Assembly: GCA_020636775.1 (NCBI GenBank)
Contig: JACJXF010000009.1
Location: 30,085 to 94,084, forward strand
DNA: 64,000 nt
Source: Bacteroidales bacterium
GTDB lineage: Bacteria > Bacteroidota > Bacteroidia > Bacteroidales > GCA-2748055
Reading direction: 5' to 3'
Shown: in pieces, positions 52,142 to 61,538 of the stretch
Position numbering within the stretch: the stretch's first letter is position 1
How the letters are laid out: each line of letters begins with the position of its first letter
Made by a program: the position numbers and the translations under genes
The notes under the pieces: generated by a model
Database searches by the model: none
The model's input: only the letters and a program-made list of their open reading frames with translations
What the model was told of the DNA's origin: nothing

Positions 52142-55100
52142 ATGATTATGAAAAAAGCCGCCAGTCTTTCAATTTTTTTGCTGTATTTTTTTCTTTCCGC
52201 TTTTCCTCAGCAATCCACCGATCTAAAACAAGTATTCCTGGCAGCAGAATCATATTATCTTTTTGAGGAATTCGATGAGGCATTGCCCCTGTATCTTAGG
52301 TTGCACAGGGCAGATCCTGAAAATTACAATCTCTATTTTAAAATTGGTGTTTGTTACCTGAATAATCCTTACGAAAAAGATAAATCAATTTCCTATCTCG
52401 AAAAAGCCTCAAAAAATATTAACCCTAAATACAAGGAAAGCACCTATAAGGAAATGTATGCCCCACTGGACGCATTGTTTTTCCTTGGAAATGCATATCG
52501 CATAAATAACGATCTTGATAAGGCAAGACAGGCTTATAAAGAATTCCAGTCGAAAATGGATAAGGCTATCTATGACGAAAATCTTGTGATTGAACAGCTG
52601 ACCGCCTGTGATGTAGCAGAGAAAATGATGAAGAAACCGGTTGATATGGATGTGGAAATTCTATCCAACCAGATCAATACACGCTTTGCTGATATTAACT
52701 CCTGCGTTTCAGGCGACGAAAGCAAAATGGTCTTTATTTCCAAACTTCAGTTTTACGACGCTGTTTTCTTTACGGAAAAGGTTAACGGAAACTGGACTCC
52801 TCCTAGAAATATCACGCCTGAGTTGGGTGTCGACGGTGATGTATATCCCACCTGTCTGTCATGGGATGGCTCAATTTTGTTTATTTACCGGAATGATGAT
52901 TTCATCGGGAATCTCTACACCTCCAAACTTGTTGATGGTAAATGGACTCCTTTGGTTAAACTCAATGACAATATAAATACCAAATACTGGGAATCGCATG
53001 CATCTGTTACAAAAGATGGAAACACCCTCTATTTTACCAGCAACCGTAAGGGTGGTTATGGCGGACTGGATATCTATAAATCCAAAAAACAGGATGATGG
53101 CAATTGGGGCCCGGCAGAAAACTTAGGTCCGGTAATAAATACACCCTACAACGAAGAAACGCCCTTTATTACTGCCAGTGGCAATAAGATTTTCTTTTCA
53201 TCCTATGGACATTATAACATGGGAGGATATGATGTTTTTGTTTCCTCTCTGAAACCCGACGGGACCTGGGCTCCTCCCCTGAACATGGGCTATCCGGTAA
53301 ATACTACCGACGATAACATTTTCTTTTGTCCGGTTAAAGACGGAGAAGTAGCATACTATCCCGTTTACAAGGAAACCGGTTACGGGAAGGAAGACATATA
53401 CCGCTACAAGGTTTATACTGCCGATCACCCGCGAAGATTTGACATAAGCGGCATCCTGAATTATCAGGGAGAGAAGGTGGATGGTAAAGACGTGAATATT
53501 AGTGTTATAAGCCAGACAAGCGGAGATACCCTTGCTGTTACCAATCCAGATAACCAGGGGAACTTTGTCTTTAGTGTTCCTGCAGGAAAATACAATATGG
53601 TTTTTGACAGCGACAGATTCGAAAAAATCATTAAATCACTGGAAGTTTCGCCTTCTACTCCTCATGTTGGCATGAGTCTGAATGAGGCATTCAAGCTGGT
53701 TCCCAAACCCGTTAAACCCACGGATGCTGAGCTAAACAGTAAGCTGCAATTGCAGGATAGTGTGATTGTAATTAAAAATAACAAGCCTGTAAAAATTGAT
53801 TTTGAAGCTGAAAAGGGATCGGTTGTTATTGTAAAACAATATCAGGATTCTACGCTGGTGAAAACAGATACAATCAATGTTGATAAGCGTAAACAGACAT
53901 ATGAATTTGTTCCCGGAAACGGAGTGAATCGCGTGGAACTGACTCTTACCGACAAGGATGGGAATCAGGTTACCAGGAATGTTACTGTTTATGCCAAAGA
54001 TGATCAAATACCTGCAGAACTTAAGCCGCAGGATAATAAACCAAAAGAAAATCCGGAAGAAGTAACAGTAAAAGAAAAGGTTGTTGAGGATGTCAATACT
54101 AAGGCACTTACCTCAGAGCTGGCATCTCAGGCCGATGGAAGGCTGAAGAATGTCCTTGAAAATATCGATCTTGAAAAGGAAGGGATTTCAAGTAGTTCTG
54201 AATTATTCAGTTATTTGTATGATAATGCTGATAAATTGGGGATTTCCTCCGCAGATATTGATCAGCTCGTTGTCAATATGATTGCCAGGAAAGATCTGAA
54301 GGAATTCCTGTTAAATCTGAAAAATGCATCCGACGGAAACCTGAAAAACAGTATTGATAGTCTCGACCTTAAGGCAAATAATATCGATACGCCTTACGAA
54401 GCTGTAGATTTTCTTGTCAGGAATGCCAGAAACTCAGGATACCTGCCCGAAGATGTTGTTAAAGCCCTTGCAAGGGTTGGATCAGGAAACTCAAACGATC
54501 AACAGCTGTTCCTGAATAAACTTATTCAGGCCAGCAGTGAAGGAGAGCTAAAAAACTATCTGAAAACTCTGGATCCAACAACTCTGAAGGAAAACTCAGC
54601 TGAAGAATTTGCCGTTTCCCTTTACCGGAATTCAAGCAACCGGCCCTATACTGAAGAGGATGTTCTTAAAAATCTGACCAGCCTCGCTGCCAGCAGGGAT
54701 GCTGAAATGGTTCTGAATAAATTAATTCAGCAGGCACCTGAGGGCAAGCTGAAAGAGTTTCTTAAAGGAATTGATCTGACAGAATCAAATATTTATTCAG
54801 CCGAAGCACTGATTGATCATATTTACTCGAATGCTGACCTGAAAGGATTCAGCAGGGATGATGTAAACAAGCTGCTGCAGGAATATTTACTCGGAAACGT
54901 TAATGATATTGATAATCTGAGGATTAAAATGGCCTCCATTTCGGATGGGCAACTTAAAAACTTTCTGGAAAAAATGGATGTTAACGATTATGCATTTGGG
55001 TCGAGGGAGGAATTTATTGACTTCCTGAAAAAAGAAGCCCTGAAAAATGGATATTCGGTGCAGGATGTAAATGATGCCGTACTTAAGCTCGCCTATAAAG

Positions 55101-56245
55101 GAAATCTGGAAGATATAATTAAAGCCCTGGCGCAACTTTCTGGTGGAAATCTTAAAGCCACTCTCCTGAATCTTGATCCTTCAAAGAAAGGAATATACAC
55201 ATTTGAGGATTTGATATCCTACCTCCAGGAAAATAGCAAAAAGAACGGATATAGCGAGGACGATGTTTACAGGCTCCTTGGTGATTATACTGCCAGCAGT
55301 GATCTGGAATATTATATGGCAAAATTAAAGAGGCTGGCAGATCCGGAAATTAAATCATTCCTCGACAGCCTGGATCTTAAAGCCAATGGCATCAAAGACA
55401 GAACTGATCTTATTTCATATCTTCTAAACAAAGGAAATGAAGGAATCATTAATCAGGAGAATGTCATTAAGCTACTGCTCAAAGCTAATGATATTAAGAC
55501 CTCTGAAATATTACCTTACCTGAAATCCTTATCTACAGGTGAATTAAACGCTTTACTCAATTCATCCAAACTTCCTGTTTCGGAGCTGCAAAACGCTACC
55601 GGGCTATATGAATATCTCCTTGAGGCAAGCCTCAAAAACAAGGGTATTCTGCCTGCAGAAATTAATAAACTATTTTCCGGATACATAAAGGATGAGGCTC
55701 TCAACCAGTTTCTCGGGCTTCTTGCCGATTACTCTGACGGAAAGTTAAATGAGTTTATCAGAAAAATAAATCTGAAGGATGCCGGAATCACAAGCGTATC
55801 CGGACTAATTCAATATCTTATTGCGAATGCTGACGCAAATGGATACAAAGTCTCCGATGTATATTCCCTTATTTCCAAAGTGCTGGGCAGGGAAAAACTC
55901 GAGGACTTCATTGCAAATCTGCGGGAGCACGCACCTGAAAAACTGGCCGGAATGCTGGACTCATTAAATTTGGATGAAGCCGGTATTACAAGCATTGAAG
56001 ACCTTTTAAAGTACCTAAGTGATCATGCCTCAGATTATGGATATTCCATGGAGGATGTATGGAATGCTATTCTTCATATCCTGATTTCAGGACAGGATAC
56101 CGCAAGTACTGCTGAATCAGAACTGCATTCCACTAAAGCTAATAATTTGAAAGGGATTGCAATAACCGGCGGTTTAGTGGGAATTGCTGTCATTTTCTTT
56201 ATTCTGCTTTATTGGAGGAAGAAAAAAAACAAGAAGGAAAATTAA
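52142..56245 (+). CDS. Giant TPR-PD40-CRD protein with ten ~66-residue helical repeats and C-terminal membrane anchor
   Basis: 1367 residues. Signal peptide 1-23; TPR-like helices to ~150; PD40 propeller (~183-425, L-Y-F-T-S-N-R-K-G-G-Y-G-G-L-D-I-Y type blades); a carboxypeptidase-regulatory-like domain (~430-515); a low-complexity P/E/K linker (~515-655); then ten repeats of about 66 residues (~664-1316) with the pattern G-x-L-K-x-F-L-x-x-(I/L)-D-L ... G-I-x-S-x-E-x-L-I-x-Y-L ... N-G-Y-S-x-E-D-V-x-x-L-L; finally a membrane helix (~1337-1355) and a Lys-rich tail. The first half resembles PorE-like T9SS proteins, but the helical repeats and anchor do not. Probably periplasmic, held to the inner membrane. 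First of three similar genes. Confidence 0.85.
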   Translation: MIMKKAASLSIFLLYFFLSAFPQQSTDLKQVFLAAESYYLFEEFDEALPLYLRLHRADPENYNLYFKIGVCYLNNPYEKDKSISYLEKASKNINPKYKESTYKEMYAPLDALFFLGNAYRINNDLDKARQAYKEFQSKMDKAIYDENLVIEQLTACDVAEKMMKKPVDMDVEILSNQINTRFADINSCVSGDESKMVFISKLQFYDAVFFTEKVNGNWTPPRNITPELGVDGDVYPTCLSWDGSILFIYRNDDFIGNLYTSKLVDGKWTPLVKLNDNINTKYWESHASVTKDGNTLYFTSNRKGGYGGLDIYKSKKQDDGNWGPAENLGPVINTPYNEETPFITASGNKIFFSSYGHYNMGGYDVFVSSLKPDGTWAPPLNMGYPVNTTDDNIFFCPVKDGEVAYYPVYKETGYGKEDIYRYKVYTADHPRRFDISGILNYQGEKVDGKDVNISVISQTSGDTLAVTNPDNQGNFVFSVPAGKYNMVFDSDRFEKIIKSLEVSPSTPHVGMSLNEAFKLVPKPVKPTDAELNSKLQLQDSVIVIKNNKPVKIDFEAEKGSVVIVKQYQDSTLVKTDTINVDKRKQTYEFVPGNGVNRVELTLTDKDGNQVTRNVTVYAKDDQIPAELKPQDNKPKENPEEVTVKEKVVEDVNTKALTSELASQADGRLKNVLENIDLEKEGISSSSELFSYLYDNADKLGISSADIDQLVVNMIARKDLKEFLLNLKNASDGNLKNSIDSLDLKANNIDTPYEAVDFLVRNARNSGYLPEDVVKALARVGSGNSNDQQLFLNKLIQASSEGELKNYLKTLDPTTLKENSAEEFAVSLYRNSSNRPYTEEDVLKNLTSLAASRDAEMVLNKLIQQAPEGKLKEFLKGIDLTESNIYSAEALIDHIYSNADLKGFSRDDVNKLLQEYLLGNVNDIDNLRIKMASISDGQLKNFLEKMDVNDYAFGSREEFIDFLKKEALKNGYSVQDVNDAVLKLAYKGNLEDIIKALAQLSGGNLKATLLNLDPSKKGIYTFEDLISYLQENSKKNGYSEDDVYRLLGDYTASSDLEYYMAKLKRLADPEIKSFLDSLDLKANGIKDRTDLISYLLNKGNEGIINQENVIKLLLKANDIKTSEILPYLKSLSTGELNALLNSSKLPVSELQNATGLYEYLLEASLKNKGILPAEINKLFSGYIKDEALNQFLGLLADYSDGKLNEFIRKINLKDAGITSVSGLIQYLIANADANGYKVSDVYSLISKVLGREKLEDFIANLREHAPEKLAGMLDSLNLDEAGITSIEDLLKYLSDHASDYGYSMEDVWNAILHILISGQDTASTAESELHSTKANNLKGIAITGGLVGIAVIFFILLYWRKKKNKKEN

Positions 56246-56370
56246 CAACATAATAGCCTTTCGGACAATTATTTCCTGTTTTCTTGCATTAGAAAAACAA
56301 TTCTCTCGTCACAATTTAAGTGGATGTTAATCAAAACACCTTCAATCCATTAATAATTAAGCGGCTAAAT

Positions 56371-56402
56371 TTTCATTTATAATGTGATATTTACTAAATT
56401 TG
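56371..56402 (+). promoter_or_regulatory. Candidate promoter of the OmpA-domain gene
   Basis: TTTC (56371-56374), 20 nt, TAAATTTG (56395-56402). The -7 is an exact TAnnTTTG match and the -33 is one base off. Transcription would start near 56409, about 18 nt before the ATG at 56427, so this gene can be transcribed separately from the giant upstream gene. Confidence 0.5.
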
Positions 56403-56426
56403 GTAATTGACCAAAAGATACGCATT

Positions 56427-58244
56427 ATGAAAAAGCTTGCCCTTTCCTTTTTCCTTCTCCTTATAATTGCAGGTTCTTCTTATCTCCATGCTCAGAAAGA
56501 CCAGACCAGGGAAGACTTTTTTGATGCAGAATATTTTCTTTCAGAAGAGGATTATAACGAGGCACTTTATTCATTTCAGAAGGTTTACAAAGCAGGCTAT
56601 CAGGATAATGCAAATATTAATTACAGAATCGGAGTTTGCTATTCCAATATTCCCGGCCGTAAAGATCTTGCAATTCCTTACCTTGAAAAAGCAGTAACAA
56701 ATATATCAGAAGCCTACAAGGAAGGTAATTTTGCGGAAACATCTGCCCCGGCTGATGCCTATCTATACTTAGGAAATGTGTATCGCATTGCGTATATGCT
56801 CGACAAATCGATTGATGCTTATAATTCTTATATTAAACTTGCATCAAAAAACAACGCTCTGGATGTTGAGTTTGCCAGGCAACAAATTGAATCCTGCAAT
56901 CGGGCAAAGGAAGCATTAAAAAATCCAGTGCCTCTCTTTAAAGAAAACCTTGGAAAGCCATATAATACTCCTGATAACAATTTTCAGACGGTGTTTTCCG
57001 GTGATGGAAATACAATGGCTTATATGTCGGCTCAAAAATTTTATGACGCAGTTTATTCTGTAAAGAAAATAAATGGAAAATGGACCAATCCGGTTAATGT
57101 TACCCCTCAGGTAGAATCCGATGGGAATCAGTACGTCTCATCACTAAACTACGACGGATCAAAATTATTCCTTGTTCGTATCGACAATTTCGACGGGGAT
57201 ATTATGGTAAGCGATTATAGTATGGGGAGATGGAATCCTTCCAAACCCATTGGGAAACCTGTAAATTCTAAATTTTTTGAATCCCATGCATCGGTGTCGC
57301 CTGACGGAAAAACCTTGTATTTTACAAGTAACCGTACTGGCGGACAGGGGGGTATGGATATTTATACTTCTACTCTTGCGAATGATGGGAAATGGACCGA
57401 ACCTGTAAACATGGGACCCGTAATCAACACTCCTCTTAACGAAGAGTCGCCCTTTATCGAAAATGATGGAAAAACCCTTTACTTCTCGTCACAGGGACAT
57501 TCCACTATCGGTGGATACGATATCTTCACAACTGAATTGCAGGCAGATGGAACATGGTCAGTCCCCAAACCACTGCCTTATCCAATTAATACCACCGACG
57601 ATGACTTATTCTTCTATCCTGATAATCAGAAAACAGGAGGTTATATTACCCTATATGACACAGGTGGATTAGGTGAAGGTGATATCTATTATATCAAAGA
57701 ATTACCTGCTGAGGAAGCTCAGGTTATAACTGAACCGGTTGAAGAAATAATTCCTGTTGAAACCACAACAGCTGAAGTAAAGACGGATGAGCCCAAAACG
57801 GATTCAGTCCAAACAAAAGCTCCGGGAATAAAATATGTAATCAAACCTGTATTTTTTGATTTCGATAGTTACCAGCTTACCGACATATGCAAGGGAAAAC
57901 TTGATAATATTGTCGTCGCATTAAATGCTTATCCTGATTTGAAAATTGAAGTGCAGGGATACACTGACGCTAAGGGATCAATTGCTTATAACCAGATTCT
58001 TTCAGAAAAAAGAGCGAAAGCTGTGACCGATTATCTGGTTAATCATGGTATCGACTCCGGCAGACTAAGAATACAGGGTTTCAGCGAAACGCATAATGTT
58101 GCCGTTAATACGCTGCCCGATGGTACAGATTCAAAGGAAGGCCGGATGTATAACAGGAGGGTTGAATTCAGAATTGATGATCTCAATGGAGCCTTACTGC
58201 TTATTGAAGAAGTTCCTGTTCCTGAAGAGTTGAAGGTGAAGTAA
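56427..58244 (+). CDS. TPR-PD40-OmpA peptidoglycan-binding protein (PorE-like)
   Basis: 605 residues from ATG 56427 (an in-frame TTG nine codons upstream is unlikely). Signal peptide 1-23 (ends L-H-A-Q, no lipobox Cys). TPR-like helices (~25-160), PD40 propeller (~180-425), a T/E/P linker (~435-475) and an OmpA-C domain: F-F-D-F-D-S-Y-Q-L, V-Q-G-Y-T-D-A-K-G-S, L-S-E-K-R-A-K-A-V, Y-N-R-R-V-E-F-R, with the Asp and Arg that hold diaminopimelate. Same order as T9SS PorE minus its CRD and lipid anchor. It should bind peptidoglycan and tether a complex. Own promoter at 56371-56402. Confidence 0.88.
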   Translation: MKKLALSFFLLLIIAGSSYLHAQKDQTREDFFDAEYFLSEEDYNEALYSFQKVYKAGYQDNANINYRIGVCYSNIPGRKDLAIPYLEKAVTNISEAYKEGNFAETSAPADAYLYLGNVYRIAYMLDKSIDAYNSYIKLASKNNALDVEFARQQIESCNRAKEALKNPVPLFKENLGKPYNTPDNNFQTVFSGDGNTMAYMSAQKFYDAVYSVKKINGKWTNPVNVTPQVESDGNQYVSSLNYDGSKLFLVRIDNFDGDIMVSDYSMGRWNPSKPIGKPVNSKFFESHASVSPDGKTLYFTSNRTGGQGGMDIYTSTLANDGKWTEPVNMGPVINTPLNEESPFIENDGKTLYFSSQGHSTIGGYDIFTTELQADGTWSVPKPLPYPINTTDDDLFFYPDNQKTGGYITLYDTGGLGEGDIYYIKELPAEEAQVITEPVEEIIPVETTTAEVKTDEPKTDSVQTKAPGIKYVIKPVFFDFDSYQLTDICKGKLDNIVVALNAYPDLKIEVQGYTDAKGSIAYNQILSEKRAKAVTDYLVNHGIDSGRLRIQGFSETHNVAVNTLPDGTDSKEGRMYNRRVEFRIDDLNGALLLIEEVPVPEELKVK

Positions 58245-58274
58245 TACTATTTATCTGATCAGAAAGCTAATCGC

Positions 58275-59723
58275 ATGCAAAGATATTTTTATATTTTATT
58301 ATTTCTTATTGTAAGCACAAACATGGCATTCTGCCAGACAGAAAAGCAGGATCCTGATAAAATTTTTGATGATGCAGAATTCTTCTTTGCAACAGGAGAT
58401 TATCAGGAAGCTTTATTTTTGTTTTTACAACTGGTAAAAATGCAGCCCGATAATGCGAATTTTAATTTTCGTGCGGGCATGACCTATCTCAATATACCGG
58501 GGCAGGAATCAAAGGCAGCTTCATATCTGGAAAAGGCAGTGATGAACACCACCTTGAAATATAAAAGCAAAGACCTTGACGAAAAAAGAGCTCCTTACCA
58601 TGCCTGGTTTTATCTTGGGAATGCCTATAGGATCAATAACGATCTGGATAAAGCACTCGATAGTTATGATCGTTTTAAGAGCCTGAAGGATTTTGAAAAA
58701 AAATACAATGTCAGGATAGTTGATGCAGAAATCAAGGCTTGCGAGAGAGCTAAAATTATTAAAGACTCTCCCCTTAACCTTGTAAAAACAAATCTTGGTG
58801 AACCTGTTAATTCAGCAGTTGCCGATTATGCACCCGTCTTTACTCCTGATGAGAATACCATCGTTTTTATGAATAGTCAGAAATTCTATGAAGCCATTAT
58901 GCTCTCAAGAAAAATAGATGGTATCTGGAGCCCACCTGTGAATATTACTCCACAGATTGGATCTGACGGGGATATGCGTCCAACATCCATTTCTGCCGAT
59001 GGCAATGATTTATACCTGGTCAAACAGGATAAAAATAATTCCGACATTTATATTTCCCACTTTGACGGCAATCTCTGGAGCAGTGCTGTTCCGTTGAATA
59101 AAAATATAAACACCCGGACCAACGAAACCTTTGCATCCCTTTCTCCTGATGGAAAGAGTCTGTACTTTACCTCCGACCGCAAGGGAAGCCTTGGTGGCCT
59201 GGATATTTATGTTTCCAAAAGGCAGTCTGTTGGCGACTGGGGAGAAGCTGAAAACCTGGGAAGCGTTATAAATACCGAATACGATGAAGAAACTCCCTAT
59301 CTCTCTCCGGATGGCAGAAATTTATTCTTCAGCTCTAAAGGCCATTTTAACATGGGTGGTTATGACGTTTTCTATTCCAGCCTTAATAAATACAACCAGT
59401 TTGAGGAAGCTATTAATCTGGGATACCCGGTAAATACCACTAATGATAATATTGACTACTTTCCTGTAAAGGATGGAAAAACAGGGTATATGAGCCTTTT
59501 CGAAGAGGGGAATTATGGTAATGAAGATATCTACCGCCTCGAAATATTACCCTTTACGGCACCCAAATCTACCGGATCCAGATTCGATTCAAAATTCACC
59601 ATTAAATTATCCGACATTGAAGGTGGAGAAAAGATAGATATTCAATATGATAATATCAGTGACCAGTTTAAGGTAGAATCCTCCACAGGAAAGAAATATA
59701 CAATCAGCTTCTCAGACAAATAA
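58275..59723 (+). CDS. TPR-PD40 periplasmic protein lacking an anchor
   Basis: 482 residues; signal peptide 1-20 (ends A-F-C-Q). TPR-like helices (~25-165) and PD40 propeller (~180-430) match the two upstream proteins closely (L-Y-F-T-S-D-R-K-G-S-L-G-G-L-D-I-Y; G-H-F-N-M-G-G-Y-D-V-F), but after the propeller only a ~50-residue beta-rich tail follows, with no OmpA or membrane segment. It looks like the soluble paralogue in a three-protein set. Start is 30 bp after the OmpA-domain gene. Confidence 0.85.
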   Translation: MQRYFYILLFLIVSTNMAFCQTEKQDPDKIFDDAEFFFATGDYQEALFLFLQLVKMQPDNANFNFRAGMTYLNIPGQESKAASYLEKAVMNTTLKYKSKDLDEKRAPYHAWFYLGNAYRINNDLDKALDSYDRFKSLKDFEKKYNVRIVDAEIKACERAKIIKDSPLNLVKTNLGEPVNSAVADYAPVFTPDENTIVFMNSQKFYEAIMLSRKIDGIWSPPVNITPQIGSDGDMRPTSISADGNDLYLVKQDKNNSDIYISHFDGNLWSSAVPLNKNINTRTNETFASLSPDGKSLYFTSDRKGSLGGLDIYVSKRQSVGDWGEAENLGSVINTEYDEETPYLSPDGRNLFFSSKGHFNMGGYDVFYSSLNKYNQFEEAINLGYPVNTTNDNIDYFPVKDGKTGYMSLFEEGNYGNEDIYRLEILPFTAPKSTGSRFDSKFTIKLSDIEGGEKIDIQYDNISDQFKVESSTGKKYTISFSDK

Positions 59724-59737
59724 GACGAACCAGGTTT

Positions 59738-60265
59738 ATGCGAATATTAGAAAACGCCCGAATACAACTAAGGGCACTTGAGCCTGAAGATCTGGAGTTG
59801 CTGTATTCATGGGAAAATAATCCTGAGATCTGGCACCTCAGTAATACTCTAAGCCCATTTTCAAAATTTACACTTGAGAAGTATATTCAGGAAGCACAAC
59901 TGGATATTTTTCAAACGAAACAACTTCGCCTGATAATCCAGCTTAAGTCATCCGGAGAAGCTATTGGAGCTATAGATTTATTTGATTTTGATCCTATGCA
60001 TAAACGCGCAGGAGTAGGGATTTTGATAGGAGACAAAAAATTCAGGCGAAAAGGCTTCGCTTCTGAAGCTTTGGAGATCCTTGAGACATATGCATTTGAT
60101 AAACTCGGTCTGAAGCAGCTGTATTGCAACATTCTGGAGGATAATTCCGAAAGCCTTTCGTTGTTTATTAAACAGGGATTTGTAATAACAGGTCAGAAAA
60201 AAGACTGGGTCTTTAAGAATAATAACTGGCATTCAGAATATTTTCTTCAGCTAATCAGAGTCTGA
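59738..60265 (+). CDS. GNAT-family N-acetyltransferase (RimJ/RimL-like)
   Basis: 175 residues. GNAT fold: L-R-A-L-E-P-E-D-L-E-L-L-Y-S-W-E-N-N-P-E, G-A-I-D-L-F-D-F-D, R-A-G-V-G-I-L-I-G, then acetyl-CoA loop K-F-R-R-K-G-F-A-S-E-A-L-E-I-L, C-N-I-L-E-D-N-S-E-S-L-S-L-F-I-K-Q-G-F. Substrate (protein N-terminus, antibiotic or sugar nucleotide) not decidable. The 3' end overlaps the convergent HsdR_N-type gene by 15 bp. It begins 14 bp after the PD40 gene. Confidence 0.88.
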   Translation: MRILENARIQLRALEPEDLELLYSWENNPEIWHLSNTLSPFSKFTLEKYIQEAQLDIFQTKQLRLIIQLKSSGEAIGAIDLFDFDPMHKRAGVGILIGDKKFRRKGFASEALEILETYAFDKLGLKQLYCNILEDNSESLSLFIKQGFVITGQKKDWVFKNNNWHSEYFLQLIRV

Positions 60266-60718
60266 TTGACGAATGGCTCCGTATTCCGGAATTTCATTTA
60301 TAAAATTCACCGAATTATTTGTGAAATCAATTTTACAGCAAAAATGTTGCATCCCGTTGGTAATGACAAGATATTCCACTTTGAAAGCAAGGTTATAAAC
60401 CGATACCTGCTCAAAGGTATTCTGGCCAATTTTTACCTCAGGAGCCTTACACTCCACTATCATAATTGGTTTTCCCTGATCACCTGCAATAAGAATATCG
60501 CATCGTTTAAAAAGTTTGTTTACCCGAAGTGATTTTTCAAGAACAATTCTGGAAGTGGGATACTGTTTTTCGTTTACCAGATAACTGGCAAAATTTTGTC
60601 TGACCCACTCTTCCGGTGTTAAACGAAAGTATTTACGACGAAAAGGATCATAAATATAATCCAGTTCGTTTTCTGATTTTATTTTGAAAGAATAAGTTGG
60701 TAAATTTAAGGCTTTCAT
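60251..60718 (-). CDS. Type I restriction enzyme R N-terminal (HsdR_N) domain protein
   Basis: 155 residues. The domain is a PD-(D/E)XK-type nuclease fold: Lys/Arg-rich start, E-E-W-V-R-Q-N-F-A-S-Y-L, then R-C-D-I-L-I-A and I-V-E-C-K-A-P (D...E-x-K), Y-N-L-A-F-K-V-E-Y-L-V-I-T-N-G. The protein is standalone, without the helicase part of HsdR, and no hsdM or hsdS is near; this short form is widely conserved in Bacteroidota beside holA, so a housekeeping rather than defence role is likely. Active site looks complete. Its last 15 bp overlap the convergent GNAT gene. Confidence 0.85.
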   Translation of the reverse strand: MKALNLPTYSFKIKSENELDYIYDPFRRKYFRLTPEEWVRQNFASYLVNEKQYPTSRIVLEKSLRVNKLFKRCDILIAGDQGKPIMIVECKAPEVKIGQNTFEQVSVYNLAFKVEYLVITNGMQHFCCKIDFTNNSVNFINEIPEYGAIRQSDSD

Positions 60719-60761
60719 TGTTCAGCAATATGGAGGCTAAAGTATAAAAAACAGATTTAAT

Positions 60762-61535
60762 ATGAAGACAAAACAGGAAATTGTAGAGAACTGGCTTCCG
60801 CGTTACACCGGATGCAATCTGGATGCATTTGGCAAGTATATCCTGCTTACGAATTTTACGCAGTATATGGATCTGTTCTGCAGTACTTATAATACAAGTA
60901 TCATAAATCCCAGCGTACCAATGCCATGTGCCTCAGCCGATGGTATTACCATAATAAATTTTGGTATGGGAAGCGCAAACGCTGCCACCATAATGGATCT
61001 TTTAAGTGCAATAATGCCAAAAGCTGTTCTATTTCTGGGTAAATGCGGGGGATTAAAAAAGAAAAATGAGCTGGGTGACTTAATCCTTCCTATCGCTGCT
61101 ATAAAGGGTGAAGGTACTTCAAATGAATATCTTCCTCCGGAAATACCAAGCCTGCCTGCATTTAAGCTCCAGAGAGCCGTTTCCTCAACTATCAGAGGAA
61201 AAGGAAAAGACTACTGGACCGGAACCGTTTATACTACAAACCGGCGTGTATGGGAATACGACGAAGAATTTAAGGAATACCTCCGTGGAACCCGGTCAAT
61301 GGCCATTGATATGGAAACAGCAACTATTTTTACCGTTGGCTTCGTTAACGAAATCCCGACCGGAGCCTTACTGCTTGTTACCGATCAACCCATGATTTCA
61401 TCCGGAGTAAAAACTGCCGAAAGCGATAAATCAGTGAGTAAGAATTTTGTGAAAGAACATCTGACCATAGGCATTGATTCCCTCCAGGAACTTAAGAACA
61501 ACGGTATTTCGGTAAAACATATGAGGTTCGATTAA
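60762..61535 (+). CDS. amn: AMP nucleosidase (short form)
   Basis: 257 residues, the short phosphorylase-superfamily form typical of this phylum. Features: I-N-F-G-M-G-S-A-N-A-A, L-F-L-G-K-C-G-G-L, L-I-L-P-I-A-A-I-K-G-E-G-T-S-N-E-Y, and A-I-D-M-E-T-A-T-I-F (substrate-binding Met-Glu) followed by L-L-V-T-D-Q-P-M. It cleaves AMP to adenine and ribose 5-phosphate in purine salvage. It is 4 bp upstream of holA, so probably cotranscribed. Confidence 0.9.
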   Translation: MKTKQEIVENWLPRYTGCNLDAFGKYILLTNFTQYMDLFCSTYNTSIINPSVPMPCASADGITIINFGMGSANAATIMDLLSAIMPKAVLFLGKCGGLKKKNELGDLILPIAAIKGEGTSNEYLPPEIPSLPAFKLQRAVSSTIRGKGKDYWTGTVYTTNRRVWEYDEEFKEYLRGTRSMAIDMETATIFTVGFVNEIPTGALLLVTDQPMISSGVKTAESDKSVSKNFVKEHLTIGIDSLQELKNNGISVKHMRFD

Positions 61536-61538
61536 TCT

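Noticed and set aside
60251..60718. Type I restriction-modification system
   Set aside because: Only the HsdR N-terminal nuclease domain is present; no methylase, specificity or translocase genes occur in the window.
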